A stretch of DNA of 64,000 nt from Ciona intestinalis (lineage: Eukaryota > Chordata > Ascidiacea > Phlebobranchia > Cionidae): contig NC_020168.2 of NCBI RefSeq assembly GCF_000224145.3, positions 4,375,480 to 4,439,479 on the forward strand, written 5' to 3'. Shown in pieces: positions 10,675 through 21,400 of this stretch. Position 1 is the stretch's first letter, and each line of letters opens with the position of its first letter. Under the pieces are notes generated by a model. That model worked only from the letters and a program-made list of their open reading frames with translations, did not search any database and was not told the DNA's origin. Both the position numbers and the translations under genes were made by a program.

Positions 10675-13627
10675 ATGAACCAGTTTGCCACCTCTGCTGG
10701 TCCAGGGGCACGAAGAAAAGAATTTCAACACACAAGAAGATATGGAAAAGCTTCAGAGGAAAAAAAGAACAGCGAACATGAATCTGAACTTCGTGTTCCA
10801 AGAATGAATGTGCGTAGAGCAAATGAAAGAAATTACAATGGTGTTTCTTGTAACAGTGATGAAAATGTATATGGAGAAATAGATGTAAATCCTATCGTCT
10901 CTGTTTCATTTCCTACGAAAAGTGTTGTTCAAGCGGCTAAAGAAAACGATGCTCTACTAAACTTTAATTTGAAAATCAGCACAAACGATATTAAGAATCA
11001 TACAGAATCTGCAATTGATCATTCTGGTTTTCACCCTTGCACTACAAGTCGATTGGAATCTGACCCAGAAATAGGCAGTAACTTTTTTTGTCATGATTCA
11101 ATACCAGCACAAAATAATAATTTTAATGACATGCTTTTACTGGAACAACCGAAATTTAAAGTGCGCCCGAGACGCCATGTTTATCATACAATTGAGTTAC
11201 CGGATCGAAATGACATATCTGATGGTACCCCATCAAACAATCACAAAGTTAAAATAATCTCTTCACCTCCTATTCCACCAAAACCACATTATCTTCGCTC
11301 TGGTTTTAACAGCAAGCTTCCCCCAAAACTTCCTCCTAAAGTTGTTAATGCAAATGCTGCAATGAAGAGGAAACAACTTAATGAGGAATACTTTGAAAAC
11401 ATTAGAAAAAGTATGGACTTTAATTTGAGTGAAAGTGATGAAGCAGGTTTGCAAGAAGAAGCTATTAGTATTACAATTCCAGGAACAGAAACTCATCCAT
11501 ACTGGACAATATCTGATACAACAACCAACACAACTCAGAATTTGACTACAGAAACTTCTTCCACCCAGTTAGAAACCCCATTGATCAAGAACACACCTTT
11601 AACATTGGATGTGCATAAACAAAGAAGGCAGGAGTTTGTGGACAGTTTAAAAGCTTTGAAACAGTGTGGATGGTATTGGGGAAACATGTCATGGGAGGAT
11701 GCTGAATCAATGTTAGCACAAAGACCTGGTGAAGAAGGTAAATATAGTTCATGTTACATTTCGGTGCCGTAACACAGTGGTTAGCAGACCTTCCTCTAAC
11801 CACGGGTTATGGGTTCAAGGGTAGTAGCTGCTACTATTGTGGCCTGTTGGCGTATGTGTCCTTGAACAAAACACTTAGCTATTGCTCCAACCCAATGGTC
11901 ACCATTCACTAATAGGTTGTCCAAATTGTCAGCCATACAAAAAAGACACACCCACAAAGATACATACATGGTTAGCTGGAATGAGGTGTATGAAACAGAA
12001 CACCCATATTATAATGACTGTAGTTTTCCGGCTAAATGAGGAAAGAGCAAGTTACATTTATTCATCTTTATTGACCTAATACTTACAAATAAAGAAAAAA
12101 AATTAGGACTGATTTTAAATGTATAAAACTAATAAAAACAGCAACAATGTTTTATTAAACAATCTAACTTAAACGCCTACATAAAAGTTATATAATATAT
12201 CTATACACTTGAAATTAAAGCTGTTTTCTTTACTTTCACAGGTGTGTTCTTGGTTCGTGACAGCCAAGATCCTTTGCACATATTAACTTTAACAATACGT
12301 TCAGTGGAACTATCAATACACCATGTCAGGGTTGAACACACTGAAGGTAAAAGTTAAAACTATATATTTATATTTTCTAAAGTTTTTTAAATGTTAATAT
12401 ATAGATAGCAGTAGGTAGAATTTTCTTAAAAAATTTAAAGCTGTAAAACTCCCTAAACGAAAATTCCACACATATGACAAAAAACATGTTTATTGCAACA
12501 GAGATCTTCTGTTTAGATACAGTGGGAGGAATGACTCATTGTACTAAAATATTGCATTTGATCATGCACATGTTACTTAACAACAATATGTTTTGTGGTA
12601 GTCAATGCCATTTAAGCAAGAATTCAATTAAGTTTAATAAAATGTGTTTTGAATAGCTAACAGTTTGGATGACCCATTATATGTCTCTGTTTGGCCCAAG
12701 TACATATACGTTTATAGTAATGGTAGCAGGTTAAAGCATTGAAAGCCAGTATTCCTAAATGATACAAGTGCTCTGTCTCTAACCATTGTGCCATGCTGCA
12801 GAACAATTATAAACTATTTTGTATTTAACATAAATTCTGACTTATTTAGGTTTAAGTCTTGGTTTTTTAGCTCAGTGTTTATGTTTGGATGGGCGTAAGT
12901 AAATTAATGTTTGATTAGATTACGTCTACAAGTTAACATTGTTCGTGGAAAATATTAGTAATTCCTGGTTATTATTATTAACACCACTGTTGTAGTGTGG
13001 TATTGTTTTTTTGTTGAATGTCCAATGATTTTCAGGTAAGTTCCAGCTGTACGACCCCGATAGAGGTGTAAGCAGAGGTGCAGCTAACTGTGTGAGACAT
13101 CCAAATATTGTAACTTTTATAAAGCTTGCCATGAAGCATTCTCGGTCGGGTACTTTTATTTATTTCATTAAGACACGAAACATGGGCGTACCACCAGTGC
13201 AGATCAGGTAAATAAATAAAATACCAAAAATTGTTAAACTAATTAGACAGCGAATTATCACATATGAAATCACTGCACAATCTCCCAAACTGTTCATTTT
13301 AAAAATTGGCAGGCCTATAAAACGAATTTTAATTTAAGATTGTTTTTAGTATTTATCACGGAAATAGGCAATAAACTGTTATAATATTTTATTGTATGTA
13401 ACAGTTTACACTAATTTTCTGTTTTATTTATTTTTAGACTTCTCACCCCAATTTCTCGTTTCACTTGTGTCAAGTCATTGAAATACTATGTCCGATTCAC
13501 CATCAGAGACTCTGTTCCTTATGATTCAATCACAAACTTACCTATACCACACGATCTGAAGGAATATCTTCTCAATTCACCATATTTCGATGCAACAGAA
13601 GATTTACAATGTGCATTGCTATCATGA
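10675..13627 (+). CDS. SOCS6/SOCS7-like suppressor of cytokine signalling
   Basis: Four exons fit: 10675-11737, 12242-12346, 13036-13207 and 13438-13627, giving 509 residues with all phases consistent. The long N-terminus is low in recognisable domains but has proline-rich patches (PPIPPKPHY, KLPPKLPPK) that could bind SH3 domains. An SH2 domain starts at GWYWGNMSWEDAE (about residue 331) and carries the phosphotyrosine-pocket motif FLVRDS. A SOCS box follows near residues 460-495, with the Cullin-5-type sequence LPIP in NLPIPHDLKEYL. SH2 and SOCS box are closest to SOCS6/7, which recruit Elongin B/C and Cullin-5 to phosphorylated receptors or adaptors. The BC-box core reads SLKYYVRFTI, with valine where the consensus has cysteine. 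Introns 1 and 2 contain SINE copies. Confidence 0.88.
11763..12071 (+). mobile_element. tRNA-derived SINE, full length
   Basis: The copy begins GTGCCGTAACACAGTGGTTA (A-box-like) with GGGTTCAAGGG (B-box-like) behind it. It continues through the family body and ends with the GGCTAAATGAGGAAAGAGCAAG block followed by an ATTTATTC tail. It starts only 26 bases after the end of SOCS exon 1 and lies wholly in intron 1. Confidence 0.75.
12640..12800 (-). mobile_element. Degenerate SINE fragment
   Basis: In SOCS intron 2. The order of diverged blocks (GACCCATTATATG, then GGCCCAAGTACATATACG, then TCTAACCATTGTGCCATG) matches the body and head of the minus-strand SINE copies. It is much more diverged than the copy at 11763. 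Confidence 0.5.
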
Positions 13628-14661
13628 AACATAAATAACCACAGTAGTTAACTAACTTTGTAACTTATGTGCATTCTTATAAAAGTATAGTCCAACTGTT
13701 TTACATTTTAATCTCGTATTTCGTGTTTCTGCTCTGCATAGTTGCAAAGCTACTTTTGTTTTCTTTTATAGACTATAGATATGCAGCATGTTGTATGCTG
13801 TGAATGGTAAAAGTTTGTGTTTCTCTATTTCACTGAAAGAAGTGTTATATGGTGTCAAATTCAACCCGAGACATTATTGAATTCACAACATATCCAACAT
13901 AATATTGCTATGAGCATATGAGGTGCTTGGGGTTGCACATTTTTATTCCACTGTTCTGCCTGGCAATTTATTATGCCTAAATTGGGAAACGTTTTAATAT
14001 TTTTATTAATTTCTTTTGTATTTAGCTGTGTTGTGTGCAATATTTATATTCCTAATCTGGAAGTTTTAAAATGAACCAGGAATTATTCTTCTTGCAATTT
14101 ATATGGCTTGCTCGAAACAAGCAGTAGAGTTTGAAAATCTTCTTGATTAGCCTTATGTTTCATTTCCTATTAATTACTGGTTCCCTTGATATTGTTGGTA
14201 GCCAGAAATTGTCGTGGGCTGATATTTATAACTTCCAGCAGCATAGAAGATCTTCATTGACTGAAAGGTAACATATGTTAAGGATTTTGGTGGGAATGTG
14301 CTGGTTTGCATTTAACTAATCTGTAAGTTTAGTGCTACATTTTCTGAAAATCGGTAAAAAAAAATTGTTAAAATTTGTTAAAATATGGTTAGAAATTAAT
14401 TATTATAGTGAAGGAGTTGTTAAATTTAAACATCGCATGTATTCAATCGCGTGAAAATGGTGCCCTGCAGAAAATGTTGAAATTCTACCAACTGTCGGTG
14501 TGTGCAGTGAAGGATGACGAGGGCAAATCACCGTTCACAACCGCCAAGCCTTGAGATATGAAGCGCTGGTAATAGCTTGACTTATGCTACAGTCAGTGAG
14601 TTAGTGTTCAAAATTAACGGCATGAGTTGAATTTATAGATAAATTGTACCTTTACGTTACA
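13628..14661. other. Intergenic region, SOCS to LRRC41-like gene
   Basis: Both neighbours are on the plus strand. The stretch is AT-rich and should hold the SOCS 3' UTR and the promoter of the next gene. I see no repeat or convincing ORF in it. Confidence 0.5.
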
Positions 14662-16540
14662 ATGTTGCCGTTAACGTCGGTCGTTCCGTCTCTTTCGGAC
14701 TTTTGCGGAAGATGCGTTTCTAAAGTATACGCGGTAGAAGATATTGTCTTCATTTTAAGCAACATGGATTTGTCTCTTAAAGTTGTGAATGCAATATTAA
14801 GTTGTATGCTCATCAACAGAGTAATGGATGTTGAAAAATTGTACGAAAATCACTCCATTTTCAACAATTTTTGGAAGAAAGTCGTTTATCAGTGTAAAAT
14901 TAAAAACTGCGCTTTTCGAAAACGGTTGTTATATTACAAAGATCCATTTCTACCACCCTCATTTAAAACTGGAGAAGAACAAACCAATGAAAAGCAAGTT
15001 TTAATTAACAGTTTATTTCAAGAAGCCTTGGATAAAGCGTATTATATTACTTCAAAACTTACTCGATCAATGCCAATGTTTCCACTTCATGTTGCACTTG
15101 ATGACAATTATCCAAACATTCCTCTTATGGAATGGCTGGTACAATTGACCAAACAAATCAGTTGTTTCCATTTTTATCCAAAACACGCTCGAATGCTTTT
15201 AAATGAACCACAGATAATTGAAGCAATGCCAAAACATTTGGTACAGTTGGATCTTATGCTAAATGTGACTCTGAACAGAGAAAATACTACTTTTAAATCA
15301 TTTTACACCACTCTATATACTCTTCTTTGGATAAAGTGTGTAAAAAGAGTTGTGTTCTGTAACGCATTTTTTACAACACAATTTAAATTAACATGGGAAC
15401 TTTGTGCTGGAAAAATTTCATCAGAATATTTTTTATCAACATCAAAAGACAGTCTCAAAAATTTAAATGAGTTACAAAATGTTGATATTTGGGAAGCAGC
15501 GATTGGTGGAAATGATGTTTTAGCTAAAAGTGATGAAAAAGAGGAGGAAGAAGATGTGGATGTTTACAGCGGTTTTGTGGAAGATAATGGTGATGACTGC
15601 GGTCCCAAATCAAGCTCTGTTTCCCAAACTTCATCAGATGCCCAGGAAGTTTCTGAGCGTGTTGCAGTTTCTGAAGTTGTGTTGGAAATAAATGACAATG
15701 GATTTCCAATTACAAGTGCCAAGGAATTGTTTCAGTGTGAGTTAAGATATTTAAAAAAACTTAAAATCTACCTGCTAGGTCTTGGACCTATGCACAAACT
15801 GAGTACAGAGCAAAAGTTTGTGGATGAGATTGTCAAATTACTTTGCAATCCAGTCACCCAACTTCGTGTTCTAGTTTTTTCTAATTTTACTTTTTATTCA
15901 TTCTGCTTGCATAAAATAATGAAAGGAATCGTGACCATGTACAACAACACAGGTGCCACTTTTGATTTCTTATCATTTGTTAACTGCCGGTGGCAAGAAA
16001 ACTTATCTCCTTTAGGGTTCGTGTATGATAACCCTTGTGCTGCTCAACCTGAGAAAAGTTTCCTTGGTATATTACATCTACAAAGTTTATTATTTGCTCA
16101 CGCTGATGGAGAAATCTCGCAACCATTATCACTTTGGCAGCAATCTTTTATTCAGACTTTAAATCCAGCAACTGTGTATGTGCTTGGGCAACCAAGTTTT
16201 GAGTTTAACGAAGTGCACGTTCCTCCTGCGTTGTTGCAAGTGGATATTCTAAAAGCTGTAATGTGCAACAGAAGTTCTGGCCTTCAACACATTGTTGTGT
16301 ACCTTCCTTCTCCCTCCAGTCAACTATATGAGACCATGGTTTGAAATGTTGCTTGAAACTTTCACATCTTTGAGTCAACCTCTTCTAAAATTACTTGTAA
16401 TTTCCAAACACCCACTTCCTGTAAAACTTACTAAATTAATCACAGAAAAAGGGATACAGTTTGGTTCAATGCAGCTTGATCTTGACGATACAAGTCACCT
16501 TCCTGGAAACTCAGTAGAAGACCATGTTTCAGAAATGTAA
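14662..16540 (+). CDS. LRRC41: LRRC41/MUF1-like Elongin-BC adaptor, frame shift near C-terminus
   Basis: The main open frame runs from the ATG at 14662 to a stop at 16342-16344. An open frame further upstream begins only with TTG and is not needed. The N-terminus SLSDFCGRCVSKVY matches human LRRC41 (ALFELCGRAVSAHM) and is a good Elongin-BC box: S-L-x3-C-x3-V. Weaker similarity continues into the DVYSGFVEDNGDD acidic region and a leucine-rich second half. Human LRRC41 is a substrate adaptor for a Cullin-RING ligase. The C-terminus of the family continues in the next frame (to 16540, ending EDHVSEM; human ends ADYVSTM), so coding crosses frames between about 16270 and 16345. Either a 46-base intron (weak donor at 16274, pyrimidine-rich acceptor ending 16319) or a one-base indel would explain it. 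An AATAAA lies at 16602. Confidence 0.68.
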
Positions 16541-16601
16541 TATAAACTTATAGGCTATATATATACCAATGCTTGACAATAACATATTCAAATTTCTTTC
16601 T

Positions 16602-16607
16602 AATAAA
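16602..16607 (+). terminator. Polyadenylation signal AATAAA, LRRC41-like gene
   Basis: A canonical hexamer 62 bases after the proposed stop of the LRRC41-like gene and well before CEP43. Confidence 0.5.
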
Positions 16608-16816
16608 AATCAGTTCAACTGTGTTTTCTTACTATGTGTATTTACTACCTCAAATGTAAAGCAAGCTACATGCTACTGTAACAACCTGTATAGTTAATGG
16701 TTATTATATATTGCTATGGCTTTCCATTTCACCATGCATTAGCATTACTTTCTTTTCTTATTTGTGCCTAAGCTGCCAATAATTTAAAAGTTCATTTTTT
16801 TGTATTTTTTTCTGAA

Positions 16817-16830
16817 GGTGATTGTTTTAG
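16817..16830 (+). promoter_or_regulatory. Splice acceptor just upstream of CEP43 start
   Basis: The sequence GATTGTTTTAG ends 10 bases before the CEP43 ATG, and a second AG (TTTTTTCTGAAG) lies slightly upstream. An acceptor so close to the start in an intronless ORF suits either a spliced-leader trans-splice site or the end of a 5' UTR intron. Confidence 0.4.
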
Positions 16831-16840
16831 GAGTAATAGA

Positions 16841-17965
16841 ATGTCTGCAGCTGACGATGATACTGAGCTTAGGGATTTGTTGGTTCAAACACTGGACAAA
16901 AATGGAGTTCTTGGGAAAATAAAAGCTGAGCTCCGAGCTAGCGTTTTTCTTGCTTTAGATTCCTCTGAGCAGAACAAATATAAATCAGGACTAGCTAACA
17001 CAAAACTGCAAAATTTTCTGGCAACTGAAGATGGAAAAATTTGCCTAAATGTTGTGAAAGATTTTCTTGAACATTTTAATTTAGATTACACAAGTTCTGT
17101 GCTGGGACCCGAAACAAATTCCACAAACACCTCGTTCTCAACTGAGGAATTACAAAGGACTTTGCACCAACCTAATGACTGCTCACCAGTGTTAAGTAGC
17201 CTTGTACAGAACTCACGAAACAACTCCCCAAGCGAGCTCCAGTTGAACTTAGCTAAAGAGGAATTTTCACGACAAGCCATGTCAATGACAGACAGCATTT
17301 CAACATTCAGTGCCACTAAAGCTTTAACATCTCTCTTACCCAACTTTCCCTCAGCCGTCCTAAAGAGTTTCTTCCAAAGTGAAGTTGCAGCAGGAGCAAA
17401 GGTGTCTTGTGCTGAGTTTTTAAGGATATACACCAAGTTCTTTACAGCTTGTCACAGTGTTGTTGCAACTCCAAACACCGGTGACACCACAGTCAAAGAC
17501 GAGAAAGATTTTATAAAACAAGCAGTTGGCATAAGGTCTGGTGGGGGTAAATTAACTCCTGAGCCAATAGACTCTGACTACCTTAAACCGAGCCAGAAAT
17601 CCTTTGACCTTGATTCAAGTTACGGCCAGTTCTTTGATGATGATATCTACACAAAACCACCGCAAAAATTGCAAAGTTTATCAGAGTCGAGCAAAAAATC
17701 CAAATCTGAGGTGGACACTAGCTTGTCAAAATCTGATCATTCCTTTGGCTGGAGAGGAAAGTCGCCAACCAAGACGAATTTTGAGAAACAAAGCGATGAT
17801 TATGAAGACGATTTCACGACAAGTCATGCCAGCATATCCGAGGACATAGCAGTGGATAGCTTCATGAGTAGCAACCATAGTTCATTAGCTGAGTTGACTG
17901 AAGATCACTCCATGCAGGACCAGATCCACTCTGCTGATTACATGGAAGATATAAAGTCAGCATGA
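16841..17965 (+). CDS. CEP43: CEP43/FOP (FGFR1OP) centrosomal protein, single exon
   Basis: The 374-residue product starts DDDTELRDLLVQTLDKNGVL and matches the human FOP N-terminus nearly residue for residue (EDTELRDLLVQTLENSGVL). A LisH-type dimerisation segment follows (KLQNFLATEDGKICLNVVKDF, about residues 48-70), then a Ser-rich disordered middle. The acidic tail (YEDDFTTSHASISEDI, ending HSADYMEDIKSA) matches human DDYVDDFNSTSHRS and VADYLEDVA. In vertebrates FOP works with CEP350 at centrioles to anchor microtubules and promote ciliogenesis. The human gene has many exons; here the whole ORF is uninterrupted. It follows the LRRC41-like gene by 300 bases on the same strand. AATAAA is at 18227. 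Confidence 0.93.
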   Translation: MSAADDDTELRDLLVQTLDKNGVLGKIKAELRASVFLALDSSEQNKYKSGLANTKLQNFLATEDGKICLNVVKDFLEHFNLDYTSSVLGPETNSTNTSFSTEELQRTLHQPNDCSPVLSSLVQNSRNNSPSELQLNLAKEEFSRQAMSMTDSISTFSATKALTSLLPNFPSAVLKSFFQSEVAAGAKVSCAEFLRIYTKFFTACHSVVATPNTGDTTVKDEKDFIKQAVGIRSGGGKLTPEPIDSDYLKPSQKSFDLDSSYGQFFDDDIYTKPPQKLQSLSESSKKSKSEVDTSLSKSDHSFGWRGKSPTKTNFEKQSDDYEDDFTTSHASISEDIAVDSFMSSNHSSLAELTEDHSMQDQIHSADYMEDIKSA

Positions 17966-18226
17966 AAACTGGGATTTGATTCCTTTGTTTCTTTTACTTG
18001 GTATGGGAAAAGATCAAAATGGACGAAGTTGCTCAATGTAATGTCAGATGGCCACACAAACTGCTGGCTCTGGTTGTACATCAGCTAATAACTCATTCCT
18101 GCATACATGAGTGGATAAGGGATAATGTATTGTTAGTTAGAAAATTTTAATAATTTAACCTCAATAGGCTATTCTCATTTGCTGATGTTATACTGATAGT
18201 CGTGTAGTTTATCATTGATAATTTAA

Positions 18227-18232
18227 AATAAA
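18227..18232 (+). terminator. Polyadenylation signal AATAAA, CEP43
   Basis: Canonical hexamer about 260 bases after the CEP43 stop and 270 bases before the ERO1 start. Confidence 0.5.
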
Positions 18233-18499
18233 AATACTTTTTAGTAAAACCAAAGTAAAGATTGGAGTATTGTTAAAAACTGAGTAATTAAACCATTCAC
18301 ATTTTCTTCATTTCGTATTGTAATAGTTCATCACAAAATTCAAAACATAGATTGTAGTTCAATGTTACATTTTTAATTTTTTACGGAGTATTTTTGGTTC
18401 TCATTAGTGATAGTGTATTTTACTGCGTGTTAGCTGCTACTGTAAATTTCTTGTTTATTTTGTTTTTAGTTTTTAAAAGTAAGGTATGTGTGATAGGTA

Positions 18500-21400
18500 A
18501 TGGCTAATACAGGCTTCCACATCTCATTATATGCAACATTTCTATTGATCTTCGTTACTTTACTTCAAACCAACTGTGAGGAAAAATGTTTTTGTCAGGT
18601 AGGGTGTGCATGCTGTTACATTCGCATTGGGTATAGTCTATCTTATATACATATGCACATTTTATGCATAAGTTTAACTTAAGTACTTATTATTCTGGTG
18701 GTTTTATTTTATTTGCAGCTGCAAGTTTTAAAAGTCTTGGCTGTGATTCTTGTCTGTGTTTCCTACATCATACATTCAAATAGAAATAAATAAATCCCAA
18801 TCTTTTCTATATAATAAATTTAATTAAAACTACTTTACAAAAACCCATCACCTCAAAAACATATTAGATATGTTATGTTCTGGTACTTTAAGAACCCTTA
18901 TCATAATTTTAACTGACTTTAATATTTCATACTTAACTGAACCTTGTATCACTTGTAGTTAAGTGGTCAAATCGATGATTGCTTCTGTGATATTGAAACA
19001 TTGGAGAAATTTAACAATGAACAAGTTTTCCCGCTGGTATCGCAACTTGTGAAGAGAGATTTCTTCCGGTATTATAAAGTGAGTTTAACTGTATGTGTAT
19101 AAACTTTCTTTCATGAAATTTTTGTAACAAAGCAATCTTTTGTTGTACTTTAATACTATTTGGAGCAGGAAAAAGCCACTTAAAAAATTGACAACACATC
19201 CAAAACAAACAACGCTATTCATCAGAATTATAATGTTTTTTTTAGTTATTACATTTATAAAAGAGTGAGGAGTCAACAGCTGATAAAATGATTGAAAATG
19301 ACATTGACTGAACTGGTTTTACATAATATTGGACTGTTAGCCTAAACACAAAACACAGTTGATCAAAATTTTAGTTTGTATTAAATTGGTTACAGTAGCA
19401 TATCTCAGTAAAATTATACTAATGATAATTTATACCCACCTCAATCAATTTAATCATATTATACCTTGTGTCTACCAGGTGAACATGTTCAAGCCATGCA
19501 ATTACTTTGATGGTGATATTGGTTTCTGTGAAAGTGAATCATGTGGTGTCAAGCCATGCTCTGAGGTAGGAATAGGCTTTTATTTTATTTATATATTAAT
19601 GGCTTAAATATGTAACGAATTGTCTGGCATCGTGGATTCTACAGCTTTCCGCGCTATAGGACCTTAGCAACGAAGAATAGAATAAGTTTTGTTACTATCT
19701 GTCACAAACAGTTGTATTGTATCTAAAACTAGATTGCTAGTTATAGACTACATTGTCATAAAATATTTACTTTTTGTATATGTGTTACAGTTTACATGTG
19801 ATAGGTGGGGCTTATGAGACTATTCATATGTACAATAGAACATTATTAGTTACCAAGCAAACAGTTTCCGACAGTACATTGTTGTTGGTGCTATTGTTAT
19901 AAATAAGATATGACAGCTAAACATGTCTAGAAAATTATTCAATTCTTAAATTTGTTTCTTTTAAATGTTTCAAACGCATTGAATTTGGAATAAGGTATTA
20001 TTCTGTGGATATGCAGTATTTTGCCCCAAATTAAACCAAAGTTATTGTCAATTTTTAAAAGATATTGTACAATTGGCAGTTAACATGATGCATAAAATCT
20101 TTTTTCTGGTAGGAGGATTTGCCTGTTGGATTAAGAAATGGAAACTTTAACAAACATACACCTGATACTGAGGACGTGGAATGTAACAAACCAAAGAAAT
20201 CTATCAGTGATATTAATGGAACACTAAGGTGGGAATGGGTTCATTATTGACTTTCAGAACACTTTCATCCAATTAGGAGCTATCTGTAACATCAATTTAT
20301 CTTAATCTGATTTGAAGTGTTCTATTTTAGGAATAAGACATGAAAGTAAGTCATGTCTCAACATCTGCAGTTGCAAACTTGCAACTATAGTCCAAGGTCT
20401 CTGCTTTAATAAAATTTTAGTGTTGTGAATAGAATATACAAACAAATGAATAAGCAGCACTCTTGTGTTTACACAAATAACAATCAATGTTATTTTTCCA
20501 CACAGCAATGTCACAATAGATTTCCTGGATAGATGGGATAAACATGATGATACAGTTCACCAATTCTGTGATATCGATGGTAGGTTATAGCAGATTTTCT
20601 GTGTTTAATTTATTTACATATGTAATGTTCAAGTGAAATATGAAATATGCGATTAAATTATGTAATAATATGCGATTTACTTTACTGTTGTTTTATATGG
20701 TTTATTACGTTATTGTTTATAAGGTTAAAGTCACACAATAAATAATTTTGTATCTTTTTATCCATATGGATGTTTTAAATAATATCATTTTACTATTACT
20801 TAATGTATTTGCTTTTGTATAATATTCTGACCTTCCTTACTGTATTCCAAGAGACAAAATAAAAGTAGTTAATCAGTCATTGCAATGCCACAAGTTGTGT
20901 AAAAACTTGCATCGTCAAAATATAAGAAACTCTTTTTTTAGACGAAAGTTCCATTGAGTTACAATACATTGACTTGATTGCCAACCCTGAAAGATACACA
21001 GGATATAAAGGACCAATGGCTTGGAGAATATGGAGAGCTATCTATGAGGAGAATTGCTTTATGTATGTTTATCTAATGGTCTTTAATTCATATACGTTTG
21101 AAGGGACCATGTAGTGTTTTATGCTTCACAATTTTTGACATCCCGGATATTAATATTATGCTGTTTACAGAGCATTTTCAAAGCTGTAAGGTTATGTATA
21201 TAGGACAATTTTAACGCAAAACAGTAAAATTACCAAAAATGACACTCCTCCTTGATATTTAATAACAAACTTTCAATATTTATATTATGTTTTGTATTAC
21301 CAGACCTGAAACAATGTCTCAGAATGTGAATCCATTCAAACGAATTCCTCAAGGTAAAATACATAGACAACATATGTTTGTATAATGTTACTAACAGTGT

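Noticed and set aside
11763-11840. Possible functional tRNA gene
   Set aside because: A- and B-box-like sequences are present, but the cloverleaf does not close and the sequence continues as a repeated SINE.
14644-14661. Extra six codons at the start of the LRRC41-like frame
   Set aside because: The extension begins with TTG; the ATG at 14662 places the Elongin-BC box at the same distance from the N-terminus as expected.
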